64,000 nt of DNA, taken from assembly GCA_902610675.1 (NCBI GenBank), contig CACLWP010000001.1, positions 1-64,000 on the forward strand, read 5' to 3'. The DNA is from an uncultured Pelagibacteraceae bacterium (GTDB taxonomy: Bacteria > Pseudomonadota > Alphaproteobacteria > Pelagibacterales > Pelagibacteraceae). A program made the position numbers and the translations under genes. The notes below the pieces were generated by a model. It was given only the letters and a program-made list of their open reading frames with translations. It did no database searches and had not been told where the DNA came from. Position 1 is the first letter of the stretch, and every line of letters begins with the position of its first letter. Positions 50,470-59,984 of this stretch are shown here, in pieces.

Positions 50470-51343
50470 CTTCTGGATTCTTTAATATACCTTTATAAAA
50501 ATCAATTCTTCGATCACGTAAAAAAGGCCAGTGTTGTCTAACTTTATCAATTTTTTTGTAATCAACTTCTCGAATTAAAATTTGCTCTTTATTATTACTA
50601 AGTTTTCCAATTATTTGGCCACTGGGGTCAATTATCATAGAATTTCCCCAGAATTCTATTTTCTTTTTACCCTTCTTTTCAGTTCCTACTCTGTTTATAG
50701 CTACTACATAGGTTCCATTCGCAATAGCATGAGATTTTTGCATAGTAATCCACGAATCTAATTGAGATTTACCAAATTCCCTTTTTTCTTTTGGATGCCA
50801 TCCAATAGCTGTAGGATAAAAAATTATTTGCGCGCCTTTCAGTGCTGTTAGTCTAGCAGCCTCAGGGAACCATTGATCCCAACAAATTAAAGGTCCAATT
50901 TTACCAAACTTTGTTTTGATAGATTTAAATCCTAAATCCCCAGGAGTAAAATAAAATTTTTCATAATACCCAGGGTCATCAGGAATATGCATTTTTCTAT
51001 ACTTTGACAATATTTTACCTATATCGTTTATAACGACACTCGTATTGTGGTAAAAACCATGTGTTTTTTTTTCAAATAAAGAAATAATTAAAACTATCTT
51101 TAATTCTTTTGCCAAATCACAAAATATTTTCGTAGTTTTTCCTGGTATCTTTTCAGCTAGTCTAAAATTTGAATGGTTTTCTGTTTGACAAAAATAGTTT
51201 GATAAAAATAGTTCTGGCAAACAAATTATTTTAGCTTTTTTTGATGCGGCTTTTTTTATATTTTTAATTGCTGAAATTAAATTTTCTTTAATATTACTTG
51301 AGATTTTACTTTGAATGATTCCAATTTTAACTTTTTTGACCAT
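50462..51343 (-). CDS. aguB: N-carbamoylputrescine amidase
   Basis: 293 aa nitrilase family; CLPELFLSNYFCQTE, YRKMHIPDDPGYYEKFYFTPGD, LICWDQWFPEAARL. Confidence 0.94.
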   Translation of the reverse strand: MVKKVKIGIIQSKISSNIKENLISAIKNIKKAASKKAKIICLPELFLSNYFCQTENHSNFRLAEKIPGKTTKIFCDLAKELKIVLIISLFEKKTHGFYHNTSVVINDIGKILSKYRKMHIPDDPGYYEKFYFTPGDLGFKSIKTKFGKIGPLICWDQWFPEAARLTALKGAQIIFYPTAIGWHPKEKREFGKSQLDSWITMQKSHAIANGTYVVAINRVGTEKKGKKKIEFWGNSMIIDPSGQIIGKLSNNKEQILIREVDYKKIDKVRQHWPFLRDRRIDFYKGILKNPEDE

Positions 51344-51346
51344 TAA

Positions 51347-52387
51347 TTAAAATATTTTGGAGAAGTTTTTTCTTTCTCTATTTTTCCATTCTCCAACATG
51401 ATAAGCATTACTTGCAATTAATGGAAGAACACTGGTAGCTTCAGCAAATACCATTTGCTCTTTGGTCGCATCAACCTTGCCCCACGAACTTGCCTCTTTT
51501 AGTGTTGAGCTACTACACGCACCATCTCTTGAATCAGCGACTGTGATTTGAATTGCATATTTGTGCATATCTATTTCTTTTCCCAAAAGTTCAGCACAAA
51601 TCACTGTGTCTTGTATAAAATTTTTAGGAACACCACCACCAATCATAAATAATCCTGATCCTTTAGATTTAATTTTTATTTCTGTTAATTCTCTAAACTC
51701 CCTTATTGAGTCCATAGTTATATGATTTTTAGGGTTTCTCTCTTGGTGCATTACCAATCCAAAACCCGCACTCGAGTCGGTAAATGCTGGACAGAATATT
51801 GGAACATTATTGTCATATGCTGTTTCAATCAAAGATCCCTTCTTTTTGGCATTTGACTTTAAATATTTACCAATTTCTCTAATAAACTCTCTTGATGTAT
51901 AAGTTTTTGGTTCTAGTTTATCAGCTATTTCTCCAATTGTTTTATCACACAATTGAAGCTCTTCTTCATCGATGTAAGTGTCATAAATCCTATCTATGTA
52001 ATTTTTTCTGAGCTCATTATCATCTTGATACTGCGAACCTTGATAATGTTTAAATCCAAGTGCTTCAAAAAAATCCATATCTATTATGGATGCTCCAGTT
52101 GCAACAATTGCATCTACCATGTTGTATTTGACCATATCCCTGTAAATATGCATACACCCTGCCGCTGAAGTAGATCCTGCTAATGTTAAAAAAATTGTAC
52201 ATTCTTTGTCTTTCAACATTTCATTAAAGATATTTGCTGCATTCGCCGTTTCTCTTGAAACAAAAGACATTTTTTCCATGGAAGAGATAATTTTTCTAGA
52301 GTCGAAAGATGTAATATCAATATGTTCTACAGGTTTTTTTAAGAAATCTTTTTTACTATTGTGACCAAGATTTTTATTTTCTGACAT
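51347..52387 (-). CDS. Deoxyhypusine synthase-like protein
   Basis: 346 aa; FLTLAGSTSAAGCMHIYRDMV, DSSAGFGLVMHQE, GGGVPKNFIQDT, KEASSWGKVDA (retains the Lys of the DHS SWGK motif). Confidence 0.9.
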   Translation of the reverse strand: MSENKNLGHNSKKDFLKKPVEHIDITSFDSRKIISSMEKMSFVSRETANAANIFNEMLKDKECTIFLTLAGSTSAAGCMHIYRDMVKYNMVDAIVATGASIIDMDFFEALGFKHYQGSQYQDDNELRKNYIDRIYDTYIDEEELQLCDKTIGEIADKLEPKTYTSREFIREIGKYLKSNAKKKGSLIETAYDNNVPIFCPAFTDSSAGFGLVMHQERNPKNHITMDSIREFRELTEIKIKSKGSGLFMIGGGVPKNFIQDTVICAELLGKEIDMHKYAIQITVADSRDGACSSSTLKEASSWGKVDATKEQMVFAEATSVLPLIASNAYHVGEWKNRERKNFSKIF

Positions 52388-53571
52388 TAAGCAACTAGAG
52401 TAGCTTTGTCTGAATTCTTGTCATACATAGACATTATTGGTTTATCCTCAACCTCATAAATCTCATCAGAGTAATAACCATTAAATTGAGTTCTAAAAGT
52501 TAAACCATATGATCCTAGTTGACCAAGTTCAATGTAATCATTTTCTTTAATATTATTCGGAAGTAGGAAAGGACCTTTCATATAATCCATACTGTCACAT
52601 GTTGGTCCATAAAAATCAAATGCAGTCATTTTCTTTGAAATAATCTTACTTGGATTTTCTTTAATCAATTTTGATGGAAAAACTATATTAGGTGTTCCAG
52701 CATCAAAAAGTGTGCCATAAGTACCATCATTAATATAAAGTTTTTGTTTTTTTCTTAAATTAACTCTCACAATTGTTGATCCGCTTTCTGCAACCAAAGC
52801 TCTTCCAGGTTCACAAATTATATGAGGCATATTCTTTAAATTTAAATTTTCTAAACTTTTTTTAATTTCCTCCATATAACTTTCCAAAGATAGAGGTACA
52901 AGATCAGGATAAATTGTCGGGAAGCCTCCACCGATATTAATGTAATCTGGAACTATTTTAGTTTTTTTAATTATATTTCCCATTTCATTAATTCCTTTAG
53001 AATATGAAATTGGATGCATACATTGGGAACCAACATGAAAACTTAAGCCAATTTTTTTTGAATGAAGTTTTGCAAGTCTTAACAGTCCAGAAGCTTCGGA
53101 ATTCAATGCACCAAATTTTTTTGACAAATCTATTTCAGCATGTTCATTGGAAACAGAAACTCTAACAAATAATTCCAAATCTTTAGCATTGTCCGTTGTT
53201 TCGATAATTTTTATTAATTCATCTTTAGTATCTAGAGCAAAAGTTTTTATTCCAAAATTAAAATATGCTTCTTTAATACTTTCTCTGCTTTTAACTGTAT
53301 GCATAAAAGAACATTTCGCAGTATTATCAAATTTTCTTACCGCTTTGATTTCTTCGATGGATGCAACATCAAATTGATTAATTCCACTTTTTATCAAAGT
53401 TTGGATGACTTCAGGATGGGGATTAGTTTTTACAGCATATAGTATTTCACCTGGAAACTTTTTTTGAAAGAATTTTGATGCAGAAAGAATAGAATTCTTT
53501 CTTATACAATAGACAGGTTTTTCCGGTTTCAGTTGGTAAACTAAATCTTCAACTGACTTAAATTTTTGCAT
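52387..53571 (-). CDS. Fold-III PLP-dependent ornithine/diamino acid decarboxylase
   Basis: PLP motif YAVKTNPHP, LSFHVGSQC, INIGGGFPTIY, GPTCDSMDYM; ATG at 53571 with GGGGAG upstream preferred over the 53601 start. Confidence 0.9.
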   Translation of the reverse strand: MQKFKSVEDLVYQLKPEKPVYCIRKNSILSASKFFQKKFPGEILYAVKTNPHPEVIQTLIKSGINQFDVASIEEIKAVRKFDNTAKCSFMHTVKSRESIKEAYFNFGIKTFALDTKDELIKIIETTDNAKDLELFVRVSVSNEHAEIDLSKKFGALNSEASGLLRLAKLHSKKIGLSFHVGSQCMHPISYSKGINEMGNIIKKTKIVPDYINIGGGFPTIYPDLVPLSLESYMEEIKKSLENLNLKNMPHIICEPGRALVAESGSTIVRVNLRKKQKLYINDGTYGTLFDAGTPNIVFPSKLIKENPSKIISKKMTAFDFYGPTCDSMDYMKGPFLLPNNIKENDYIELGQLGSYGLTFRTQFNGYYSDEIYEVEDKPIMSMYDKNSDKATLVA

Positions 53572-53717
53572 ATTAAATGCTCCCCAAAAAAAATTTAACA
53601 AAAAAAAAGCTTTTTGTTTAAAAAAACTTTAATAATCGAGCAATTAACAGATAGTTATTCAATGTAAAGCAAATAATGGCCTATTGAAATACGGAAAAAA
53701 GTGATCATATTAGGTCC

Positions 53718-54281
53718 ATGAAAAACGAAGCTCCATTACAAAATCTAGCTGATTTTGACAATAAATCCTTATTAATCGTGGATGATGACAATCCTTTTAG
53801 GGAGAGATTAGCTAGAGCGATGGAAAAGAAGGGATTTGAAGTCTTACAAGCTGAGAGTGTGCAAAAAGGTAAAGACATGGTTAAAGTGAAAAAACCAGGT
53901 TTTGCAGTAGTTGATCTTAGGTTAAATGATGGAAATGGCTTAGAAGTTGTTAAAGAAATTCAATCATCAAATTCACTAAGTCGAATTATAATGTTAACTG
54001 GATACGGAAATATTCCAACTGCTGTAGCTGCAATCAAAGAGGGTGCTATCGACTATTTAGCTAAACCAGCAGATGCGGACGATGTAGAAAAAGCGTTATT
54101 AGCAGATCCATCAAAAAAAGCTGCACCACCTGAAAACCCAATGTCAGCAGACAGAGTTAAATGGGAGCATATTCATAGAGTATTTGAATTATGTAATAGA
54201 AATGTTTCAGAGACCGCAAGAAGACTTAAAATGCATAGAAGAACTCTTCAAAGAATATTATCTAAAAGATCGCCTAAATAA
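53718..54281 (+). CDS. regA: RegA/PrrA/ActR-type redox response regulator
   Basis: 187 aa; receiver domain (LLIVDDDNPFRERLARAME, VVDLRLNDGNGLEVV) plus Fis-type HTH NVSETARRLKMHRRTLQRIL. Confidence 0.93.
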   Translation: MKNEAPLQNLADFDNKSLLIVDDDNPFRERLARAMEKKGFEVLQAESVQKGKDMVKVKKPGFAVVDLRLNDGNGLEVVKEIQSSNSLSRIIMLTGYGNIPTAVAAIKEGAIDYLAKPADADDVEKALLADPSKKAAPPENPMSADRVKWEHIHRVFELCNRNVSETARRLKMHRRTLQRILSKRSPK

Positions 54282-54825
54282 TTTTTCTAAATTTTATTAT
54301 TTTTTTTGCTATTAAAGTGAGTAGACAAATTTTAAAAATTTCGGCAACTAAAAATGGCATTACACCTAATTCTAAAATTGGTTTATCCCAACCAATTAAT
54401 GTACCAAGCCAGAAAATACCAAGGATATAAATTGTTGAAACTGAAAATATTAACTTTAAAAAGATTAAAAGATAATTATCATCATTTTTAACAAATGAGG
54501 CTAAAAAACAAGCAGAGAGAAATCCAATTAAATAACCCATAGTTGGGCCTGTAAAATAAGCTAATCCAACTCCCCTCTCAGGAGTATTAGAAAATACCGG
54601 TAAACCCAATATACCTTCTAATAAGTACAAACCTACAGTGGCTAAAGCTATTTTATATCCAAAACTAATACCTAGAAATAAAACTATGAATGTTTGCATA
54701 GTCATTGGAACTGGATAAAAAGGTATTTTGATTTTAGCAGAAATTGTAAGAATTATTGAACCTATAAAGATAACCAGTAATGATTTTATAACTTGGTTTT
54801 GTGTATTTTGCTTTATAAGTTCCAT
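54274..54825 (-). CDS. bioY: Biotin transporter BioY (ECF S component)
   Basis: 183 aa; KIPFYPVPMTMQTFIVLFLG, PVFSNTPERGVGLAYFTGPTMGYLIGF. Confidence 0.94.
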   Translation of the reverse strand: MELIKQNTQNQVIKSLLVIFIGSIILTISAKIKIPFYPVPMTMQTFIVLFLGISFGYKIALATVGLYLLEGILGLPVFSNTPERGVGLAYFTGPTMGYLIGFLSACFLASFVKNDDNYLLIFLKLIFSVSTIYILGIFWLGTLIGWDKPILELGVMPFLVAEIFKICLLTLIAKKIIKFRKII

Positions 54826-54871
54826 AAAAAATAATACTCTTATTTCTATCTTTAATCTATATTAAATTTTA

Positions 54872-57646
54872 ATGAACAAGATTCAAAAAACAGATCATTT
54901 TTATCTAATTGACGGATCAGGTTATATATTTAGAGCTTATTATGCTTTACCACCATTAACTCGAAAAAGTGATGGATTACCAACTGGGGCAGTAAGTGGT
55001 TTTTGTAGCATGTTATTTAAACTTCTTGAAGATTCGAAATCAAATAAAAACCTTCAGAAACCATCTCATTTTGCTGTTATTTTTGACTCGGCAAGAAAGA
55101 CTTTTAGAAACGAAATTTATAGTGATTACAAAGCTAATCGGTCTGAAGCACCAGATGACTTAGCACCTCAATTTGAATATATAAGAAAATCTGTTTTAGC
55201 CTTTAACTTACCATCTGTTGAATTAATTAATTATGAAGCTGATGACTTAATTGCAACTTATGTGGATCAGATTTTGAAAAAAGGGGCAAAAGTAACAATA
55301 GTTTCATCAGATAAAGATTTGATGCAATTGTTCAGAAAAGACGTTCGCATTTTTGATCCAATGAAAAACAAGTTCATTTCTGATGAGGATATAAAAAATA
55401 AATTTGGTGTAAATCCAAACAAAGTCATAGATGTTCAGGCACTAGCAGGCGATAGCAGTGATAACGTTCCTGGTGTTCCCGGTATTGGCGTAAAAACTGC
55501 AGCAGAGTTAATTAATAAGTATGGAGATTTAGAGACACTTTTAAAATCAGCAGATGAAATTAAACAAAATAAGAGAAGAGAAACGTTAATAAACAATAAA
55601 GATAAAGCTTTAATAAGTAAAAAATTAGTAACATTAAAAAATGATGCTCCGATTGAAATGAAACTTAGTGATTTTGAATTAAAAAAAATTAATAAAGATA
55701 AACTATATAAATTTCTTAGAGAGATGGAGTTTAATAGATTACTCAGCTCTGCTATTTCCACTTATGGGGAGCCAGATTTTAATGGTGAAAATAAAGATGC
55801 TCAATTAAAAGAAAAAAAAACTAAAATTGATAAAAAAAATTATTTTTTAATAACAGATCATAGTAAAATTGATGAATGGATTAAAGAAGCTGAGGAAATA
55901 GGTGAGGTCGCAGTCGATACAGAAACAAATTCGCTGGACCCTCATCAAGCTGATTTAGTTGGAGTATCTTTAAGCTCTAAGATTGGAAAAGCTTGCTATA
56001 TACCAATAGGGCATAATTCAAAAAAATGTATTGATAAAGATATAGTTCTTAAAAAGTTAAAACCTTTACTTGAGGATCCTAGTATTAAAAAGATAGGCCA
56101 GAACATAAAATTTGATTTTATTGTATTTTTTAAACACGGGATAACAGTATCAGCGATGGAAGACACTATGCTTATGTCTTACGTTCTTGATTCTGGAAAA
56201 AATAGGCACAATATGGATACGTTATCTGAAATTCACCTTAATCATAAAACAATTAAATTTAAAGATGTGGTCGGCTCTGGAAAGAAACAGATAAATTTTA
56301 GTGAGGTCGATATAGATCAGGCGAAAGATTATGCTGCTGAAGACGCTGACATAACTTATAGATTATATAAAAAATTTCATAAAAGTTTGAAAGAGGCAAA
56401 AATGATTCATATTTATGAAATTTTTGAAAAACCTTTATTGAGAATTTTAGCTGATATGGAAATACAGGGTATCAAAGTTGATAATAAATTTCTAAAAACA
56501 TTATCTGCTAAATTTGAAAAAAAGATTGAAAAAATTCAGAAAGAGGTTTTTAAATTGTCTAAAAAAGAGTTTAATATTGCATCTCCAAAACAATTAGGTG
56601 AAATTTTATATAATGATCTCAAGATAGCAGACTTAAAAAAAACTAAAAAAGGAAGTTTTGCAACAAGTGCCTCAGTACTAGAAGATCTTGCTTTCAAAGG
56701 CCATAAATTTCCACAATTAGTATTAGATTGGAGGCAAGTTTCAAAACTAAAAAACACTTATTCGGATTCTTTACCAGAACATATTAACCCTAACACTAAA
56801 AAAGTTCACACCTCATTTTTGTTAGCAGCGACAACCACAGGAAGATTAGCTTCAAGTGATCCAAACTTACAAAATATTCCAATTAAATCAGAAGATGGAA
56901 GAGATATTCGTAAAGCGTTTATTGCAGAGAAGGATAACATTTTGATTTCTGCAGATTATAATCAAATTGAAATGAGAATTTTAGCTGATTTAGCTGATGT
57001 TAAAGAATTAAAAAAAGCTTTCAAAAATAATGAAGATATACATTCTCTCACTGCTAGCCAAATTTTTAATGTTGACATAAATAAAGTAAACCAGGATCAA
57101 AGAAGAAAAGCTAAAGCAATAAACTTTGGAATTATTTATGGAATTTCTCAGTATGGATTAGCGAAGCAAATAAATGTTTCTAACTTCGAAGCTGAGGAGT
57201 TTTTAAATTCATATTTTTCAAAGTTTCCTGAGATAAAAGTTTACATGGATCGAACAATTAAATTTTGTAGAAAAAGTGGATATGTTAGCAATATTTTTGG
57301 AAGAAGATCTCACTTTATAAATATAAATGATAAAAATTATAATGTGAGAAATTTTCAAGAACGTGCTGCAATCAATGCACCAATTCAAGGATCTGCTGCT
57401 GAGATTATGAGATTAGCTATGATAAGAATTGACAAAAAATTAAAGGAACAAAAAATTAATAAAACAAAAATGCTACTTCAAATCCATGATGAATTAATTT
57501 TTGAAAGTTCCAAAAATGAGGTAAAAAAAATATCTAAAGTAATAATTGATGAAATGTCAAGTGTTGCTGAAAGTGACCAACATTCTTTTTCAATACCTTT
57601 AACCGTGGATCTAAACACAGGAGAAAATTGGGGTACACTCCATTAA
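54872..57646 (+). CDS. polA: DNA polymerase I
   Basis: 924 aa; 5'-3' exo (LIDGSGYIFRAYYAL), 3'-5' exo (VAVDTETNSLDP), polymerase (SADYNQIEMRILADL, QRRKAKAINFGIIYGIS, LLQIHDELIFE). Confidence 0.98.
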   Translation: MNKIQKTDHFYLIDGSGYIFRAYYALPPLTRKSDGLPTGAVSGFCSMLFKLLEDSKSNKNLQKPSHFAVIFDSARKTFRNEIYSDYKANRSEAPDDLAPQFEYIRKSVLAFNLPSVELINYEADDLIATYVDQILKKGAKVTIVSSDKDLMQLFRKDVRIFDPMKNKFISDEDIKNKFGVNPNKVIDVQALAGDSSDNVPGVPGIGVKTAAELINKYGDLETLLKSADEIKQNKRRETLINNKDKALISKKLVTLKNDAPIEMKLSDFELKKINKDKLYKFLREMEFNRLLSSAISTYGEPDFNGENKDAQLKEKKTKIDKKNYFLITDHSKIDEWIKEAEEIGEVAVDTETNSLDPHQADLVGVSLSSKIGKACYIPIGHNSKKCIDKDIVLKKLKPLLEDPSIKKIGQNIKFDFIVFFKHGITVSAMEDTMLMSYVLDSGKNRHNMDTLSEIHLNHKTIKFKDVVGSGKKQINFSEVDIDQAKDYAAEDADITYRLYKKFHKSLKEAKMIHIYEIFEKPLLRILADMEIQGIKVDNKFLKTLSAKFEKKIEKIQKEVFKLSKKEFNIASPKQLGEILYNDLKIADLKKTKKGSFATSASVLEDLAFKGHKFPQLVLDWRQVSKLKNTYSDSLPEHINPNTKKVHTSFLLAATTTGRLASSDPNLQNIPIKSEDGRDIRKAFIAEKDNILISADYNQIEMRILADLADVKELKKAFKNNEDIHSLTASQIFNVDINKVNQDQRRKAKAINFGIIYGISQYGLAKQINVSNFEAEEFLNSYFSKFPEIKVYMDRTIKFCRKSGYVSNIFGRRSHFININDKNYNVRNFQERAAINAPIQGSAAEIMRLAMIRIDKKLKEQKINKTKMLLQIHDELIFESSKNEVKKISKVIIDEMSSVAESDQHSFSIPLTVDLNTGENWGTLH

Positions 57647-57690
57647 TTATTTGCCCAAATTAGAACAATTTAGTATTTTTATAATTAAGT

Positions 57691-58398
57691 ATGCAAAAAC
57701 AAACAATTGCTCTAGTAGATGATGATAGAAATATTTTAACTAGCTTAAGTATTGCTCTCGAAAAAGAGGGGTTTAGAGTTCAGACATACATTGATGGTGA
57801 GAGTGCTTTAATTGGATTAACTAGGACGCCACCAGATCTCGCTATAGTTGATATAAAGATGCCAAAAATGGATGGTGAGGAATTATTAAAAAAATTGAGA
57901 AAAAAAACCTCATTACCAGTTATATTTTTAACTTCTAAAGATGACGAAATTGATGAACTATTAGGATTAAAATTAGGTGCAGATGATTTTGTAAAAAAAT
58001 CGGGTGGTTTTTCAATTAAAGTTTTAATTGAGAGAATTAGAGTCCAACTAAGAAAGAAAGACTCCAAGGATACTCTTGAAGAAAATAAAAGTATTATATC
58101 ACACGGAAAATTAAAACTTGATCCTTCTCAACTAGAGTGTGAATGGAATGGAAAACAATTGCCAGACAAATTGACTACCACAGAATTTTTACTTGTTAAA
58201 GAGTTAGCAAAAAGACCAGGCATTATAAAAGAGAGGGCTCAATTGATGGACATAGCTTATAGAGAGGATACAGATATAGAAGATAGAACAATTGATAGTC
58301 ACGTTAAAAGAATAAGAAAAAAATTTAAAAAAGTTGATCCCGAATTTTCAGCTATAGAAACTAGATATGGAAGCGGATATAGATGGAATGTTAGTTAA
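57691..58398 (+). CDS. chvI: OmpR-family response regulator (ChvI-like)
   Basis: 235 aa; ALVDDDRNILTSLSIALEKEGF, C-terminal winged helix; paired with a histidine kinase and close to alphaproteobacterial ChvI. Confidence 0.85.
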   Translation: MQKQTIALVDDDRNILTSLSIALEKEGFRVQTYIDGESALIGLTRTPPDLAIVDIKMPKMDGEELLKKLRKKTSLPVIFLTSKDDEIDELLGLKLGADDFVKKSGGFSIKVLIERIRVQLRKKDSKDTLEENKSIISHGKLKLDPSQLECEWNGKQLPDKLTTTEFLLVKELAKRPGIIKERAQLMDIAYREDTDIEDRTIDSHVKRIRKKFKKVDPEFSAIETRYGSGYRWNVS

Positions 58399-59939
58399 TG
58401 TTCAGCAATTTTCTTAAGAATTTATCAATTTTAAAAAAATTTTTATTCATAAATTTAATTTTTTTCACCATAATAGGTCTGTTCACGTTTATTTATTTAA
58501 AAAATGTTCAGCCAAATTTAATTAAAAAAAAATCCTCTAATCACATAGAGGTAATCAATAATACAATCGATAATCTTAAAAGATTGAATGTAAAATTTGT
58601 TGAAAAAGATATCAGAAAATTTTTGTTTTCAACCAGATTTCTTTTTCAAAACTTAGATAGAGTAATTTTTTTTGATAATAAACTTAATCTAATAGGAGAC
58701 ACAGACACATTAGATCTAGACCCACGGTCGTTTTCACAAAGATTAGATACTATTGAGTTAGAGGTACTAGACTCAACAAAAACAAAAAAAATCATTGAAA
58801 AAAAAAATATAGATATTGGTAATGAAAATAATTTATCTCTAAATGACGTTTTATCAAGTTACGCTTCATCTAAAAATTTTGGTATCCCCCTTACATTTAC
58901 CGAAGAGGAATTTAATAAATTCAAATTAACCACAATTAAGAATGTAATGAAAAATGGAGAAAACATAGGATATCTAGTGATAACAGAGAATGCTAACGAT
59001 ATTAAAGCGGCAATAGATGAGAGAAAAACATTCGTAATTAGAACTGCAATTGCTGTTGGTATCGTAATATTAATTTTTTCATTTGTTTTAAATAGATACT
59101 TCTTAAAACCAATTAAAAATTTAGTCAGTTACACAAAAATAATAAAAAATAAAGATACAAAAAAAACAAATATAGATACATTGAAATTGAGAAACGACGA
59201 ACTTGGTTTGCTTTCTAACTCTTTAGACGACATGACTTTGGAATTACAGAAAAGAATTTCACATGCAGAAAATTTTTCAACTGATCTTGTTCACGAAATT
59301 CGTAATCCGTTGGCATCACTAAAAAGTGCATCAGAAATTTTGCACGATGCAAAAGACTCGGAGCAAAGACTTAAATTGATAAATATTTTAAGTCATGATG
59401 TGCAAAGGATTGAAAGGCTGATTACTGATTACTCTCAAATGTTAAAAGATGAAGTCGCACTAAGCAAAGAAAGAATTAAAAAATTAGATATTGAACCGAT
59501 AATTAAGTCAGTAGTAGATGATTTTAATAGTATTTATAAATTAAAAAGAAGAATTAATATTTCTTATAAAAATGATGGTAAAAATAATTATTTTATTTAC
59601 GGAATTGAAAACAGAATTGAACAAATTGTTGCAAACCTTTTAGATAATGCGATTTCATTTAGTGGTGACAATCAAGACGTAACCGTTCAAGTTTCGAAAT
59701 CACACGATGAAAAAGTATATATAAAAGTGTTAGATGAGGGTCAGGGTTTTAAAGAAAAAGATACAAATAAAATATTTAAGAGATTCTATAGTAATAGACC
59801 TGATAAATTTGGGCAACATTCTGGACTTGGATTAAATATAGTAAAGAATTTAGTAGATTTACATAATGCCACAATTAAAGCATCTAATAGACAAGATAAA
59901 AAAGGTGCGAGTATGGAAATAGAATTTCCAAAAGTTTAA
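58398..59939 (+). CDS. chvG: Sensor histidine kinase (ChvG-like)
   Basis: 513 aa; two TM segments, HAMP, LVHEIRNPLASLKSASEIL, GLGLNIVKNLVDLH. Confidence 0.83.
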   Translation: MFSNFLKNLSILKKFLFINLIFFTIIGLFTFIYLKNVQPNLIKKKSSNHIEVINNTIDNLKRLNVKFVEKDIRKFLFSTRFLFQNLDRVIFFDNKLNLIGDTDTLDLDPRSFSQRLDTIELEVLDSTKTKKIIEKKNIDIGNENNLSLNDVLSSYASSKNFGIPLTFTEEEFNKFKLTTIKNVMKNGENIGYLVITENANDIKAAIDERKTFVIRTAIAVGIVILIFSFVLNRYFLKPIKNLVSYTKIIKNKDTKKTNIDTLKLRNDELGLLSNSLDDMTLELQKRISHAENFSTDLVHEIRNPLASLKSASEILHDAKDSEQRLKLINILSHDVQRIERLITDYSQMLKDEVALSKERIKKLDIEPIIKSVVDDFNSIYKLKRRINISYKNDGKNNYFIYGIENRIEQIVANLLDNAISFSGDNQDVTVQVSKSHDEKVYIKVLDEGQGFKEKDTNKIFKRFYSNRPDKFGQHSGLGLNIVKNLVDLHNATIKASNRQDKKGASMEIEFPKV

Positions 59940-59984
59940 AGAGTTCTATTGATTAATTAATTTTTAATTGTTAGAAGAACCACG

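Noticed and set aside
54276-54307. AAATAAT...ATTATTT followed by a T run at the regA end, as a terminator
   Set aside because: All-A/T stem with a 13-nt loop, lying inside bioY coding sequence; too weak to call.
59940-59984. Possible SAM/SAH riboswitch before ahcY
   Set aside because: Only 45 bp of A/T-rich sequence, with no SAM-II, SAM-V or SAH aptamer motif that I can recognise.
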